From: Rhodovulum sp.
GTDB lineage: Bacteria; Pseudomonadota; Alphaproteobacteria; Rhodobacterales; Rhodobacteraceae
DNA: 46,908 bases
Direction: 5' to 3'
Assembly: GCA_002706605.1 (NCBI GenBank)
Contig: PALT01000008.1
Span: 1 to 46,908, forward strand
Under the pieces are notes generated by a model that saw only the letters and a list, made by a program, of their open reading frames with translations, did no database searches and was not told the DNA's origin. The position numbers and the translations under genes are program-made. Shown in pieces: positions 17,261 to 26,999 of this stretch; within the stretch, counting starts at the first letter, position 1; every line of letters begins with the position of its first letter.

Positions 17261-19492
17261 TTATCCGTCGATCTTGGTCAGATCGGCCACCTGCAAACAG
17301 ATCACGCGGATACGCCCCAGCAGGTTCAAACGGTTGCGGCGCACGATGTCGTTGTCCGCGTTCACCTGAACCGCCTCAAAGAACGCATCGACCGGACCGC
17401 GCAGCGTGGCCATGGCGGACATGGCGGCGGCGAAATCTTCGTCCTGCATCGCGGGTTTGATCGCGGCCTCGGCGGTGTCCAGCGCCGCAAACAGCGCCTT
17501 TTCCTCGTCCGTTTCGGCGAATTTGATATCAGGGCCAAAACTGTATTCGACACCGTCGTTGGTTTCGGCCTGTGTCAGGATGTTGTTAGCACGCTTGAAC
17601 CCTTGGATCAGGTTCGCGCCATCCTCGGTGTCTAGAACCGCCTGCAACGCGCGGGCACGGGTCACCAGCAGTGTGATATCATCCGCCCCGTCCATCGCCA
17701 GACAGGCGTCGATCACGTCGTGACGCACACCTTCGTCGCGCAGGAAGACCTTGAGCCGGTCATGGAAGAAGGACAGCAGATCGGCCGATGCCGTTTCAAC
17801 CTTGTCGCCAAGGCCGGTCATGTCCTCATCAATGTCGCTGTCCAAACGGTCCTGAATGGTGCGCAGGGCCGTGCCGAACACGCCATGCTGGGCGATCTCC
17901 GAGGCGAACTCGGCCAACAGTTGCGCGGCCAACTCATCCGAGGCGCTGCTGTTCAACACGCTCAGGCGGACCTGTTGCAGCTCGATAAACTGGCTCAGGC
18001 TGAGGCGCACATCATTGGTCAAGAGCAAACGCACCACGCCCAGTGCCGCGCGGCGCAGGGCATAGGGGTCTTTGGAGCCCGTCGGCTTTTCATCAATCGC
18101 CCAGAACCCCGTCAGCGTGTCCAGCTTATCGGCAAGCGCAACGGCCACCGACACCGGATCGGTGGGCACATCGTCCGACGGCCCGAGGGGTGAATAGTGG
18201 TCACGACACGCATCGGCGACCGCTGGGGGCAAATCGGCGCGCAGCGCATAGTACCGCCCCATGATCCCCTGCAGTTCGGGGAACTCATAGACCATTTCCG
18301 AGGACAGGTCGGCCTTGGCCACGCGGGCCGCCAATTCGGCCTGATCCGCGTCCGCCGCCACAGCGGGGGCCAGAGCACGGGCCAGTGCCGCAATCCGGTC
18401 GATCCGCGCGGCCTGCGAGCCCAGCTTGTTGTGGAAGGTGACATTGGCCAGAGGGGCGGCCATGGCCTGCATCCCCTCACGCGCGACGGCGCGGATGTCG
18501 TTTTCCCAAAAGAATTTCGCATCCGACAGACGCGCCGCCAGAACCTTTTGGTTACCGGCCAGAATGGTCGCGCCATTGTCCGTGGTCTCGCGGTTGGCGA
18601 CGGTCACGAATTTCACGATCTTGCCGGATTTCGGGTCGCGCACGGAAAAGAATTTCTGGTGCTCTTTCATCGAGGTCTGCAGAACCTCGGGCGGCAGTTC
18701 AAGGAACTGATCGTCGATGTTGCCCATCAGGACCACGGGCCATTCGACCAGACCCGCAACCTCGGCCAGCAGGCCGCGATCCTCAACGACCTCAAGCCCT
18801 TGGGCAAAGGCCATGTTGGTGGCGTCATGCCAGATGGTCTCGGCCCGCTCGGCCGGGTCCAGAACGACCGACGCGCGTTTCAGCTTGGTCTGGTAATCCT
18901 CAAACGAGGTGACGGTGAACGCATCCGGCCCCATGAACCGGTGCCCGCGCGTCGTATCGCCCGAGATGATCCCGTCCACGTCCAGCGGCACAACAGTCGC
19001 GCCATCCTCGCGCACCATGATGCACAGGATCGAATGCAGCGGACGCACCCAGCGCAGCGACCCCGCGCCCCAACGCATGGATTTCGGCCACGGGAAGTTG
19101 CGGATCGCGCCCTCTAGAACCTCGGCCACGATATCGGCGGCGGGACGGCCCTGTTTCTCGATCACGGCGAAATAGACCTGACCTTTTTTGTCGTCGCGAA
19201 CCTCAAGCTGCTCCATGCTGAGACCGGTTGAGCGCAAGAAGCCCTCAACCGCCTTTTCGGGCGCACCGACCTTGGGGCCTTTGCGCTCTTCTCGGGTGTT
19301 GGGGCTTTCTTCGGTCAGCCCGTCAATCGTCAGGGCCAGACGGCGCGGCGTGGTGAACGCGGCCGCGCTTGCATAGGTCAAACCGGCCTCAACCAAACCA
19401 TCGGTCACGATTTTCTTGAGATCTTCGCCCGCGCGTTTTTGCATGCGGGCGGGGATTTCCTCGGAAAACAGTTCAATCAGCAGATCGGGCAT
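17261..19492 (-). CDS. glyS: glycine--tRNA ligase beta subunit
   Basis: A 743-residue beta subunit of the bacterial alpha2beta2-type glycyl-tRNA synthetase. It supplies tRNA recognition, while GlyQ carries the catalytic site. It starts MPDLLIELFSEEIPARMQ, the conserved N-terminus, continues through TTPRRLAL, RWVRPLHSILC, VLQTSMKEHQKFF and VTVANRET, and has the HD-like and anticodon-binding C-terminal region (LADKLDTLTGFW, GSKDPYALRRAALG). The frame is open to 19513, but ATG 19492 has AAAGGA at correct spacing. It lies downstream of glyQ with one small gene between. Confidence 0.97.
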   Translation of the reverse strand: MPDLLIELFSEEIPARMQKRAGEDLKKIVTDGLVEAGLTYASAAAFTTPRRLALTIDGLTEESPNTREERKGPKVGAPEKAVEGFLRSTGLSMEQLEVRDDKKGQVYFAVIEKQGRPAADIVAEVLEGAIRNFPWPKSMRWGAGSLRWVRPLHSILCIMVREDGATVVPLDVDGIISGDTTRGHRFMGPDAFTVTSFEDYQTKLKRASVVLDPAERAETIWHDATNMAFAQGLEVVEDRGLLAEVAGLVEWPVVLMGNIDDQFLELPPEVLQTSMKEHQKFFSVRDPKSGKIVKFVTVANRETTDNGATILAGNQKVLAARLSDAKFFWENDIRAVAREGMQAMAAPLANVTFHNKLGSQAARIDRIAALARALAPAVAADADQAELAARVAKADLSSEMVYEFPELQGIMGRYYALRADLPPAVADACRDHYSPLGPSDDVPTDPVSVAVALADKLDTLTGFWAIDEKPTGSKDPYALRRAALGVVRLLLTNDVRLSLSQFIELQQVRLSVLNSSASDELAAQLLAEFASEIAQHGVFGTALRTIQDRLDSDIDEDMTGLGDKVETASADLLSFFHDRLKVFLRDEGVRHDVIDACLAMDGADDITLLVTRARALQAVLDTEDGANLIQGFKRANNILTQAETNDGVEYSFGPDIKFAETDEEKALFAALDTAEAAIKPAMQDEDFAAAMSAMATLRGPVDAFFEAVQVNADNDIVRRNRLNLLGRIRVICLQVADLTKIDG

Positions 19493-19576
19493 CGTTTCAG
19501 TCCTTTGACCCAAAGGTCATCGCAAAAAAGAGTGTGTGGGTCAGTGACCCGAATTCATAACAGGGCAGCGGCATCG

Positions 19577-20107
19577 TTACGGGCGCGCGGGCGGCGGCGG
19601 GCATCCGGCGGGCGCATCTTTGCCCGAGAACACCGCCTCGCCACAGTCGTTCAGAACCTGCCACGCGAACCCGCGTCCGTCAGGCAGAACCGCCACAATC
19701 CGGTCAACGCCGTAATCGGTGGTTTGCTCGGCCTCAAACGCGACGGCCTCGCCGCTGGTCAAGGCGCGGTCGATTTCGTCCTCGTCGAAACACTCAAACC
19801 AGTTCGGCGTGACCAAGGGCACGGCGTCCTCGCGGATTTCATAGGTCTCGGTCAGGGTCGCAATCGACAAAGGCACGGTGAAACAGGCGCGGAACCGCAT
19901 GGGCGAGGTGTCTGTATCGACACCGCGGAAATCCTCAACCGGAATGTCCTCACCCGCGCCGGTGGTCAGGGACACCAGACGCATCACCGCCTGTTCGTCC
20001 GTGGCGGCGACGTCGTAGTAATAGGCGTGAACCTGTGTGTAGTAGACGCCGATCCCTGCGGCGATGGCCATAATCACGGTGAATGCTGCCAATAGCTTGC
20101 CGGTCAC
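19577..20107 (-). CDS. small membrane-anchored protein between glyQ and glyS (DUF6446-like)
   Basis: A 176-residue protein of unknown function. It starts with a short N-terminal membrane anchor ([20 protein letters not shown]) followed by [13 protein letters not shown], then an about 140-residue soluble part, probably periplasmic, with [28 protein letters not shown] and [18 protein letters not shown] recall this architecture from a Rhodobacterales-restricted family (DUF6446), but I cannot verify it here. The start is GTG 20107, which overlaps the glyQ TGA as GTGA. The longer frame to 20278 would run through glyQ and lacks a ribosome site. The coupling to glyQ suggests co-regulation, not shared enzymology. 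Confidence 0.82.
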   Translation of the reverse strand: MTGKLLAAFTVIMAIAAGIGVYYTQVHAYYYDVAATDEQAVMRLVSLTTGAGEDIPVEDFRGVDTDTSPMRFRACFTVPLSIATLTETYEIREDAVPLVTPNWFECFDEDEIDRALTSGEAVAFEAEQTTDYGVDRIVAVLPDGRGFAWQVLNDCGEAVFSGKDAPAGCPPPPARP

Positions 20108-21048
20108 GATGCCTGCTCCGCCGCCTCGGGGGTCCAGCCGCCCGCTTCGGTCATCACAAAGGCATCGGCGCATTTCTTGGCCAGCGCCCGCACACGCCCG
20201 ATATAGGCCTGACGTTCGGTGACCGAGATCACGCCGCGCGCGTCCAAGAGGTTGAACAGGTGGCTGGCCTTGATGCACTGGTCATAGGCGGGGTGCGCCA
20301 TGACGATGCGTTTGCCGGTTTTGGGATCTTCATAGGGCTGATCCAAAATCGCCTGACACTCGGCCTCGGCCTCTTCAAAGTGTTTCAGCAACACGGCGGT
20401 ATCGGCCACGTCAAAGTTCCAGCGCGAATATTCCGCCTCGGTCTGGCGGAAGACATCGCCGTATTTCAGGGCAATCGCGGTGTCTGGATCGTTATAGGGC
20501 ATGTCCATCACGTGATCGACGCCCAGAACATACATCGCCAGACGTTCCAGACCATAGGTCAGCTCACCCGAAACAGGTTTACAGTCGTGGCCACCAACCT
20601 GTTGGAAATAGGTGAACTGGCTGACCTCCATACCGTCGCACCAGACCTCCCAGCCCAGCCCCCATGCGCCAAGCGTCGGGCTCTCCCAGTCGTCCTCGAC
20701 GAACCGGATGTCGTGCAGATCCATGTCGATGCCGATCGCCTCAAGGCTACCAAGATAGAGCTCTTGCAGGTTGGGCGGGCTGGGTTTGATCAGGACCTGA
20801 TACTGGTAATAGTGCTGCAGACGGTTGGGGTTTTCACCGTAACGCCCATCGGTCGGACGACGCGAGGGTTGCACATAGGCCGCCGCCCAAGGCTGCGAGC
20901 CGAGGCTGCGCAACGTGGTCGCGGGGTGGAACGTACCGGCGCCGACCTCCATGTCATAGGGCTGTAGCACGGCACAGCCCTTGGATGCCCAATAGTTCTG
21001 CAATCGCAGGATGATGTCCTGAAAGCTGCGCGGTTTGTCCATGCTCAT
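20104..21048 (-). CDS. glyQ: glycine--tRNA ligase alpha subunit
   Basis: A 314-residue catalytic subunit of glycyl-tRNA synthetase. It begins with [24 protein letters not shown], recognisable by [14 protein letters not shown], and continues [54 protein letters not shown] and [12 protein letters not shown], all class II synthetase motifs of the family. ATG 21048 or ATG 21042 may be the start, giving MSMDKP or MDKP. The frame upstream to 21114 is not conserved. It is the promoter-proximal gene of glyQ-(DUF6446)-glyS-ppdK. A 162-bp divergent intergenic region separates it from the pseudoprotease gene. Confidence 0.97.
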   Translation of the reverse strand: MSMDKPRSFQDIILRLQNYWASKGCAVLQPYDMEVGAGTFHPATTLRSLGSQPWAAAYVQPSRRPTDGRYGENPNRLQHYYQYQVLIKPSPPNLQELYLGSLEAIGIDMDLHDIRFVEDDWESPTLGAWGLGWEVWCDGMEVSQFTYFQQVGGHDCKPVSGELTYGLERLAMYVLGVDHVMDMPYNDPDTAIALKYGDVFRQTEAEYSRWNFDVADTAVLLKHFEEAEAECQAILDQPYEDPKTGKRIVMAHPAYDQCIKASHLFNLLDARGVISVTERQAYIGRVRALAKKCADAFVMTEAGGWTPEAAEQAS

Positions 21049-21210
21049 CGTAGTGTTGCCCTGTTGCCCTTCGCAAACAGCGCCTTCAATAGGCGCGCAC
21101 GAAGCTGTGGTCAATTGTTGTAGGCGTCGTTAACAGGTTTCGCGTGCAATCGCATGTGACTTTGGTACCAATATCAAAGATTCAGCAAGAAAAGACGCCC
21201 AAGGTGAGAA

Positions 21211-23022
21211 GTGGACGGCATGGTTAAGCTCTTAAAGGTAATTCTAAGTTTGATGGTTCTGGCATTGCCGGTTCAGGCACAGGACACGTCTTGGGTTCAG
21301 GTTGAGGCCCAGCCGACCCTGCGCGAGGCCCAAGAGCGCGCCCGCGTATACGGCGCCCAGTTCGGCGCGGCTGTGAACGGGTTTCAATTGTCCTCGGGGT
21401 GGTACGCGATTGCGATTGGCCCCTTTGGCGTGGATGAGGCCCCGATTGAGCTGCGCGATATGCGCCGCGCCGGTCAAATTCCGGGCGATTCCTTCGTGGC
21501 CGACGGTGGCAACTATCGCCAACAGTTCTGGCCCGTTGGCGCATCGGCCGCTGTCACCCCGACACCGGCAGAACCCGCCGAAACCGCCGAGGTGACCGAG
21601 GTCCAAGAGATCGTCGAAGAGCAGATCGAAGAGGCCGTTGAAGAAACCATCGAGGTCGTCGAAATCGTTGAAGAAACAATCGAGGTCGTCGAGATCGTTG
21701 AAGAGACCCCCGCCGAGGCACGGCGCAGCGAGCGTGAGTTGGACGCCGATGGCCGCAAACTGCTGCAAGAGGCGCTGCAATGGGAAGGGTTCTATAACGC
21801 GGGGATCGACGGTGCATTCGGCCCCGGCACGCGCCGCGCCATGTCCGAATACCAAGGGTTCAAAGGCTATGAGGCAACGGGCATCCTGACCACCCGCCAG
21901 CGCGCGGAACTGGTCGATGGCTATCGCGCACAGATCAACGCGCTGGGTCTGAAAACGGTTGAGGACGCCAATGCCGGTATCCGCCTGACCATGCCCACCG
22001 CGATGGTCAGCTTTGACCGGATTGAGCCGCCGTTCATCCACTACACCGGCACCGCCGAGAACGGCGTCAACGCCCTGTTGATCAGCCAAGAGGGCGATCA
22101 GGCCACGCTGTTTGGTCTTTATGACATCATGCAAACGCTTGAGATCGTGCCGATGAACGGCGAGCGCAGCCGCGACAGCGATAGCTTTACCCTGACCGGT
22201 CAGAACGCCGATCTGCACAGCTATACCTATGCCGCACTGGAGGATGGGGCGATCAAGGGCTTTACCCTCACGTGGAAACCCGCCGACGAAAAGCTGATGA
22301 TGCGCGCCGTAGAGGCCATGCGCAGCAGCTTTGCGCCCACCGCCGGTGTGCTGGACGAAACCCTTGGCGATCCGAACGGGCCGCAAAGCGTCGATCTGTT
22401 GGCCGGTCTGGAAATCCGCCGCCCCGACCTGTCGCGCAGCGGGTTCTTTATCGACGGTGCGGGCACGGTTTTGACCACCACCGCCGCCATCGCCCAGTGT
22501 GAGCGCGTGACCATCGGCGATGACACCGAGGTCAGCATCGCCGCACAGGACGACGCCCTTGGTCTGGCCCTGTTGAAACCGCAGGCGACGCTGGCCCCGC
22601 TGGCCTATGCGGCGTTCCAGACCGGTCAGCCGCGTCTGAACAGCGAGGTGGCCGTGGCCGGTTACAGCTATGGTGAGGTTCTGGACATGCCGGTTCTGAC
22701 CTATGGCCAGCTGTCCGATGTCAAAGGTCTGGCCGGTGAGGACACCATCAACCGCCTGACCCTTGCCGCCCTGCCCGGCGACGCCGGTGGTCCGGTGTTC
22801 GACGCAAGTGGCGCGGTGATGGGCATGCTCTTGCCCCGCGCCGAGGATGGGCGTCAATTGCCGGGCGACGTCAGCTTTGTCGCCGCTGTTCCGGCCATTG
22901 CCGATTTCATTAGCACCAGCAACCTAAGCGTTGTCGCATCGGAGGCAAGCGGGTCGATCGCGCCTGAGGACCTGAGCCTGCTGGCCGCCGATATGACGGT
23001 GCGGATCAGCTGCTGGAACTAA
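21211..23022 (+). CDS. exported SPOR/peptidoglycan-binding protein with inactive trypsin-like domain
   Basis: A 603-residue secreted protein. A signal peptide (VKLLKVILSLMVLALP, cut after VQA) is followed by a SPOR-like domain (about 30-115, GWYAIAIGPFG), a Glu/Val-rich linker with two copies of EETIEVVEIV, a PG_binding_1 domain (about 182-240, GFYNAGIDGAFGPGTRRAM), a middle domain, and a C-terminal trypsin-like fold (about 405-570). In that fold the TNAHVV position reads TTTAAI (His to Ala425), the Asp of DLALL is Gly451, and GDSGGP is GDAGGP (Ser to Ala525). All three catalytic residues are missing, so it should bind but not cut. GTG 21211 follows AAGGTGAG; ATG 21220 is an alternative. Confidence 0.87.
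   Translation: MDGMVKLLKVILSLMVLALPVQAQDTSWVQVEAQPTLREAQERARVYGAQFGAAVNGFQLSSGWYAIAIGPFGVDEAPIELRDMRRAGQIPGDSFVADGGNYRQQFWPVGASAAVTPTPAEPAETAEVTEVQEIVEEQIEEAVEETIEVVEIVEETIEVVEIVEETPAEARRSERELDADGRKLLQEALQWEGFYNAGIDGAFGPGTRRAMSEYQGFKGYEATGILTTRQRAELVDGYRAQINALGLKTVEDANAGIRLTMPTAMVSFDRIEPPFIHYTGTAENGVNALLISQEGDQATLFGLYDIMQTLEIVPMNGERSRDSDSFTLTGQNADLHSYTYAALEDGAIKGFTLTWKPADEKLMMRAVEAMRSSFAPTAGVLDETLGDPNGPQSVDLLAGLEIRRPDLSRSGFFIDGAGTVLTTTAAIAQCERVTIGDDTEVSIAAQDDALGLALLKPQATLAPLAYAAFQTGQPRLNSEVAVAGYSYGEVLDMPVLTYGQLSDVKGLAGEDTINRLTLAALPGDAGGPVFDASGAVMGMLLPRAEDGRQLPGDVSFVAAVPAIADFISTSNLSVVASEASGSIAPEDLSLLAADMTVRISCWN
21640..21699 (+). repeat. two 30-bp tandem copies inside the pseudoprotease linker
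   Basis: Bases 21640-21669 and 21670-21699 are near-identical 30-base units encoding EETIEVVEIV twice, with a partial third unit after them. They lengthen an acidic spacer between the SPOR and peptidoglycan-binding domains. Confidence 0.85.
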
Positions 23023-23046
23023 ACAGGTTACAGGTTTGAAACGATG

Positions 23047-23077
23047 AAAACCGCGCCTTCGGGCGCGGTTTTTGTTT
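23047..23077. terminator. UUCG-loop terminator between pseudoprotease gene and trkH
   Basis: An 11-bp stem (23047-23057 with 23062-23072) capped by a TTCG tetraloop, with a T tract on the plus strand and four T on the minus strand. It can serve both convergent genes. Confidence 0.92.
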
Positions 23078-23106
23078 GAGTATTTTTGCCAAGATGAAGG
23101 GGGCGA

Positions 23107-24555
23107 TCAGTCGAGCCAGAACCGTTTGGTCAGCAGGGCGTAAACCACCAGCAGTTCAAGTCGCCCGACCAGCATGGCACCGGCAAGCAGCCATTTGGCC
23201 GTGTCGTTGAGCGTGGCAAAGTTCCCAGCGGGGCCGATGATATCCCCAAGGCCCGGACCGATATTGGCCAGTGCCGTGGCCGCGCCCGAGAGCGAGGTTA
23301 CAAAGTCGAGGCCGGTCATGGAGAGCAGGACCGACAGGATGCCCAGCGACACGATGAACAGCACAAAGAAGGCCATGACCGAGGACAGGACGTCTTCGGA
23401 CACCGGACGGCCCTCATAGCGCGGTTGGAACACGCCGTGCGGGGCATAGATCAGGCGGATTTGCGAGCGGATGGAGGCAAAGAGCAGTTGAAAGCGGAAG
23501 ATCTTGATCGAGCAACAGGTTGAGCCCGCACAGCCGCCAATCAGGCCGAGGAAGAAGAACATCACAACGGGTAGCGTGCCCCAGAGTTGGTAATCAACGC
23601 TGGCGAACCCTGTGCCGGTCATGATTGAGGTGACGTTGAACAGGGCTTCGCGGAAGGCGTGTTCGTAGTGATCATCATTGGCGATGACGCGGTAGGCGGT
23701 GATGATCAGGATCAGCGCGAACATGGTCATCATAAAGGCGCGCACCTGACTGTCGCGCAGCAACGGGCCAGTCGAGCCGCCGATCAATTGCACATAGCGC
23801 ACGAACGGCAGGCTGGCCAAAACCATAAAGACCGAGGCGACGTATTCCGGCGGGCCCTGAAACGTGCCAAACGAGGCGTCATAGGTCGAAAACCCGCCCG
23901 TCGACACCGTGGTCAGGGCGTGGTTCACCGCGTCGAACACACCAAGGCCAAAGATCAGATAGGTCAGGAAACAGATCACCGTCAGCGCGGCGTAGATCAC
24001 CGTGATGCGCGAGGCGATCTGGGCGGCGCGTGGCAGGACCTTGCCCGCCGTATCAAACGCCTCGGAGCGGAAGATTTGCATCCCCCCGACCTTGAGTTCG
24101 GGCAGGAACACCATGGCCACCACAATGATGCCGATGCCGCCGAACCATTGCAGCATAGAGCGCCACAGCAACAGCCCCTCGGGCAGATCATCTAGGCCGG
24201 AAAACACCGTCGATCCGGTGGTGGTCATGCCCGACATCGCCTCAAAGAACGCATCCACAAGACGGGCCTCGGTCGCGCCGATCAGAAACGGGATCGCACC
24301 AAAGATGGGTAGGACGATCCAAACGCCCGCCGTCAACAGGAAGGTCTGGCGCAGGGTCAGGCCGCCGTCAACGCCGCTAGACGTGGTCATGGCAAGCACG
24401 GCGCCGATCAAACAGGTGACCGCCATTGCCTCTAGGAACACAGGCCATTCGCCATTGCCAAGCGCCAGATCAAGCCCAAGGGGAAAGACCATTGTCGCCC
24501 CCAAAGCCGTCACAAGCAGGCCGATCACATATCCAATAGGGCGAAAATCAATCAT
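23107..24555 (-). CDS. trkH: TrkH family potassium uptake protein
   Basis: A 482-residue inner-membrane K+ transport subunit. The four pore loops of the Trk/Ktr family are visible as TTTGSTV, STGGFST, TGTGFAS and NIGPGLG, each with its selectivity glycine. About ten hydrophobic helices surround them, including WFGGIGIIVVAMVFLPEL and the Cys-rich GGCAGSTCCSIKIFR loop. TrkH works with the cytosolic TrkA ring, which is not in this window. The start is MIDFRPIGYVIG at 24555. The frame upstream to 24591 adds only basic residues and has no support. It follows folE2 on the same strand after 63 bases. Confidence 0.94.
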   Translation of the reverse strand: MIDFRPIGYVIGLLVTALGATMVFPLGLDLALGNGEWPVFLEAMAVTCLIGAVLAMTTSSGVDGGLTLRQTFLLTAGVWIVLPIFGAIPFLIGATEARLVDAFFEAMSGMTTTGSTVFSGLDDLPEGLLLWRSMLQWFGGIGIIVVAMVFLPELKVGGMQIFRSEAFDTAGKVLPRAAQIASRITVIYAALTVICFLTYLIFGLGVFDAVNHALTTVSTGGFSTYDASFGTFQGPPEYVASVFMVLASLPFVRYVQLIGGSTGPLLRDSQVRAFMMTMFALILIITAYRVIANDDHYEHAFREALFNVTSIMTGTGFASVDYQLWGTLPVVMFFFLGLIGGCAGSTCCSIKIFRFQLLFASIRSQIRLIYAPHGVFQPRYEGRPVSEDVLSSVMAFFVLFIVSLGILSVLLSMTGLDFVTSLSGAATALANIGPGLGDIIGPAGNFATLNDTAKWLLAGAMLVGRLELLVVYALLTKRFWLD

Positions 24556-24618
24556 GATCGCAGGCTTGGCGCGGGCACGCGGTCCTGTCAAGCGCAGAGC
24601 GACATCGCCGCGGCCCGT

Positions 24619-25701
24619 TTAGCCGCGGTGGATCAGTGTGCCAAACAGATGCGGATCGATTGAGCGCGCGTCAAACGTGTCGCCATGGGTCAGGATCGAC
24701 ACGGCGTCATGGCTGTGCAGGCTTTCCTGATGGCTGGCCACGACGCGGAAATCGCCAATGCGCGGATCGGCGGCCAGACGTTCGCAGAACAGCCGCGCGG
24801 CGTCCTCGACAAAGATCGGGTTGGCGGCATTCAACTCGGCAAAGGCCTGTTCGTCTTCGCGTTTGACCATGACCTGCGTTTCGGTCGGCACGGCGGCGCG
24901 GCACATGTCGATCAGATCCTCGAACCACAGGCGCGGGGTATCCTCGGTCATCTCGACCGAAATACGCGCAACCGATCGTTGGGCGTGCGGCGTGGCCATT
25001 TGGCCGCGCGTGGCGCGGGCGTGCTCGGACAATTCCAGAGAACAGGGGCAGGTCGACGAATAGACATAGTCGAGGTGCATGATCTTTTGGCGCACGCCAT
25101 CGCGTTCCACCAGTTCCAGCGCGATATCGTAATACTGATACCCCGACAGGCCCGAGCGCAGCGACGGCACCAGAACCGGAAACGAGAACCGCATCTGGAT
25201 ACGGGCGTCGAAACTGTCCAGATCGCGTTTGTAATCATCCAGTGCTGCGGCGATCACATCCGTGCTGAACGAACGGTCCGCATGGGCGTAAAAGCTGCGC
25301 ATGATGCGCGACATGTTGATGCCTTTTTTCTCGGCCTCAAGGCTGACCGTGCCGGTGACCGAGGTCTCCAGCGTCAGATCACCATTGTCGCGGGTGCGAT
25401 AGCGGATCGGCAGGCGGAAGTTCGAAATCCCGACGTGTTGGATATCCTGTTTGGCGCCACGGATCAGGCTGGCCGGACCGTTTTGCAGATCAGGCAGACC
25501 GGCGCGGTATTCGGCATCAACCGTGAAATCCTCGGGGTATTCGCGGCTGAGCACGGCCAAGGCAGCAGGCGAGAACCGACGCAGCAATTCCTGATCCACC
25601 GAGGCCTTTTCGGCATCGCTGGCACCGGCAATCCACCGGCGAAGCACGTCAATCGCGCGTTCTGCGTCGCTGCGACTTGGCTCTGGACTATGTACGTTCA
25701 T
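24619..25701 (-). CDS. folE2: GTP cyclohydrolase I FolE2 (type IB)
   Basis: A 360-residue GTP cyclohydrolase IB that converts GTP to dihydroneopterin triphosphate, the first step of folate synthesis. Family marks are QDIQHVGISNFRLPI, the metal-site Cys in YSSTCPCSLELSEHAR, and HSHDAVSILTHG near the end. Unlike FolE it works with several metals and is often used under zinc limitation. It starts MNVHSPEPS at ATG 25701 after GGGAGAT. FolB and FolP are also in the window but in a separate operon. A 7-bp GC hairpin lies 40-60 bases upstream of the start. Confidence 0.95.
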   Translation of the reverse strand: MNVHSPEPSRSDAERAIDVLRRWIAGASDAEKASVDQELLRRFSPAALAVLSREYPEDFTVDAEYRAGLPDLQNGPASLIRGAKQDIQHVGISNFRLPIRYRTRDNGDLTLETSVTGTVSLEAEKKGINMSRIMRSFYAHADRSFSTDVIAAALDDYKRDLDSFDARIQMRFSFPVLVPSLRSGLSGYQYYDIALELVERDGVRQKIMHLDYVYSSTCPCSLELSEHARATRGQMATPHAQRSVARISVEMTEDTPRLWFEDLIDMCRAAVPTETQVMVKREDEQAFAELNAANPIFVEDAARLFCERLAADPRIGDFRVVASHQESLHSHDAVSILTHGDTFDARSIDPHLFGTLIHRG

Positions 25702-25740
25702 CGCGATCTCCCTTCGCGCCACTTACCGCGCAAAGATGTA

Positions 25741-25760
25741 GACACGGGCGGGGCCGTGTC
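25741..25760. other. GC-rich hairpin in the folE2 leader
   Basis: GACACGG pairs with CCGTGTC across a GCGGGG loop. It lies between the metZ terminator and the folE2 start. On the plus strand it is followed by CAACTTTTTT, but no plus-strand gene ends here, so it may be part of the folE2 leader. Confidence 0.4.
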
Positions 25761-25783
25761 CAACTTTTTTCACGAATTCACGC

Positions 25784-25806
25784 AAAAATCCGTCTGATAT
25801 CAGACG
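25784..25806 (-). terminator. metZ terminator
   Basis: The perfect palindrome CGTCTGATATCAGACG (25791-25806) overlaps the metZ stop and is followed on the minus strand by GATTTTT. Flanking A and T runs would let it act on both strands. Confidence 0.7.
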
Positions 25807-26978
25807 TTTTTCAGCGCGTTTTCGACGTCGGCCAAGATATCTGCCGGATCTTCCAGACCCACGGACAGACGCACAAGACCCGGGGTAATGCCGTTGGTGG
25901 CCTTTTGCTCATCACTGAGGCGCGAGTGGGTCGTGGTGCCCGGATGGGTGATCAACGTCTTGGAATCCCCAAGGTTATTGGTGATCGTGATCAGGTCCAG
26001 CGCATTCAGGAACCGGAACGCGCCCTCTTGGCCGCCCGCGATGTCAAAGGCGATCATCGTGCCACCCGAACCGGTCATCTGCATGGCCAGTTCATGTTGC
26101 GGATGGCTGGACAGACCGGGGTAGATCACATTGGCGATCTTGGGGTTATCCTGCAACGCCGTGGCGAGGGTTGCGGCCGTGTCGGCCTGTGCACGCACCC
26201 GCAGGTCGATGGTTTCGATGCCCTTCAGCATGACCCACGCGTTGAACGGGCTCATCGCGCCGCCTGTGTGTTTCAGATAGGGTTCCAGCGTCTTGCGAAT
26301 GAACTCTTGGGTCCCCAGAACCACACCGCCAAGGCAACGCCCCTGCCCGTCGATATGTTTGGTCGTGGAATAGATCACCACATCCGCACCATGTTCAATC
26401 GCGCGCGAGAACACCGGCGTCGCGAACACGTTGTCCACCACGAACAGGGCATCGGCCTTATGCGCCAGATCGGCCACGGATTTCAGGTCGATGACGTCCA
26501 ACGTCGGGTTCGACACGCTCTCACAGAAGACCACCTTGGTGTCCGGACGGATTGCGGCGGCCCATTCGTCAAGGTTGTTGCCGTCGACGAACGTCACCTC
26601 AACGCCATAGCGCACCATGATCTCTTCGAGGATATAGAGGCACGAGCCGAACAGCGCGCGCGAGGACACCACGTGATCGCCCGCCTTACAGATCGACATC
26701 AACGCCGCGTTGACCGCCGCCATGCCCGAGGCCGTCGCGAACGCATCCTCGGCCCCCTCAAGCGCGGCGATGCGTTCTTCGAACATGCGCACGGTCGGGT
26801 TGCCATAGCGGGCATAGATGAATTCATCCTCACCCAAGGCGACGAAACGCGCCTCGGCCTGCTCGGCGGTGTCATAGACGAACCCTTGGGTCAGAAAGAT
26901 CGCTTCGGACACTTCGCCGTACTGGCTGCGGCGGGTGCCAGCGTGAATCTGGTTGGTGCGTTTGCTCCACTTGGTCAT
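25800..26978 (-). CDS. metZ: O-succinylhomoserine sulfhydrylase
   Basis: A 392-residue PLP enzyme of the Cys/Met metabolism family. It makes homocysteine directly from O-succinylhomoserine and sulphide. The PLP lysine is Lys207 in YSTTKHIDGQGRC, the phosphate-binding glycine loop is TASGMAAVNAAL, and FIYARYGNPTV and LSVGLEDPADI are family signatures. TKHIDGQGR is typical of MetZ rather than MetB or MetY, so direct sulphhydrylation is the likely route. A SAM-II type riboswitch and an intrinsic terminator lie in the 120-base leader, so expression should fall when S-adenosylmethionine is plentiful. Confidence 0.95.
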   Translation of the reverse strand: MTKWSKRTNQIHAGTRRSQYGEVSEAIFLTQGFVYDTAEQAEARFVALGEDEFIYARYGNPTVRMFEERIAALEGAEDAFATASGMAAVNAALMSICKAGDHVVSSRALFGSCLYILEEIMVRYGVEVTFVDGNNLDEWAAAIRPDTKVVFCESVSNPTLDVIDLKSVADLAHKADALFVVDNVFATPVFSRAIEHGADVVIYSTTKHIDGQGRCLGGVVLGTQEFIRKTLEPYLKHTGGAMSPFNAWVMLKGIETIDLRVRAQADTAATLATALQDNPKIANVIYPGLSSHPQHELAMQMTGSGGTMIAFDIAGGQEGAFRFLNALDLITITNNLGDSKTLITHPGTTTHSRLSDEQKATNGITPGLVRLSVGLEDPADILADVENALKNV

Positions 26979-26999
26979 TGCGCAATCCTCTACGCGAAT

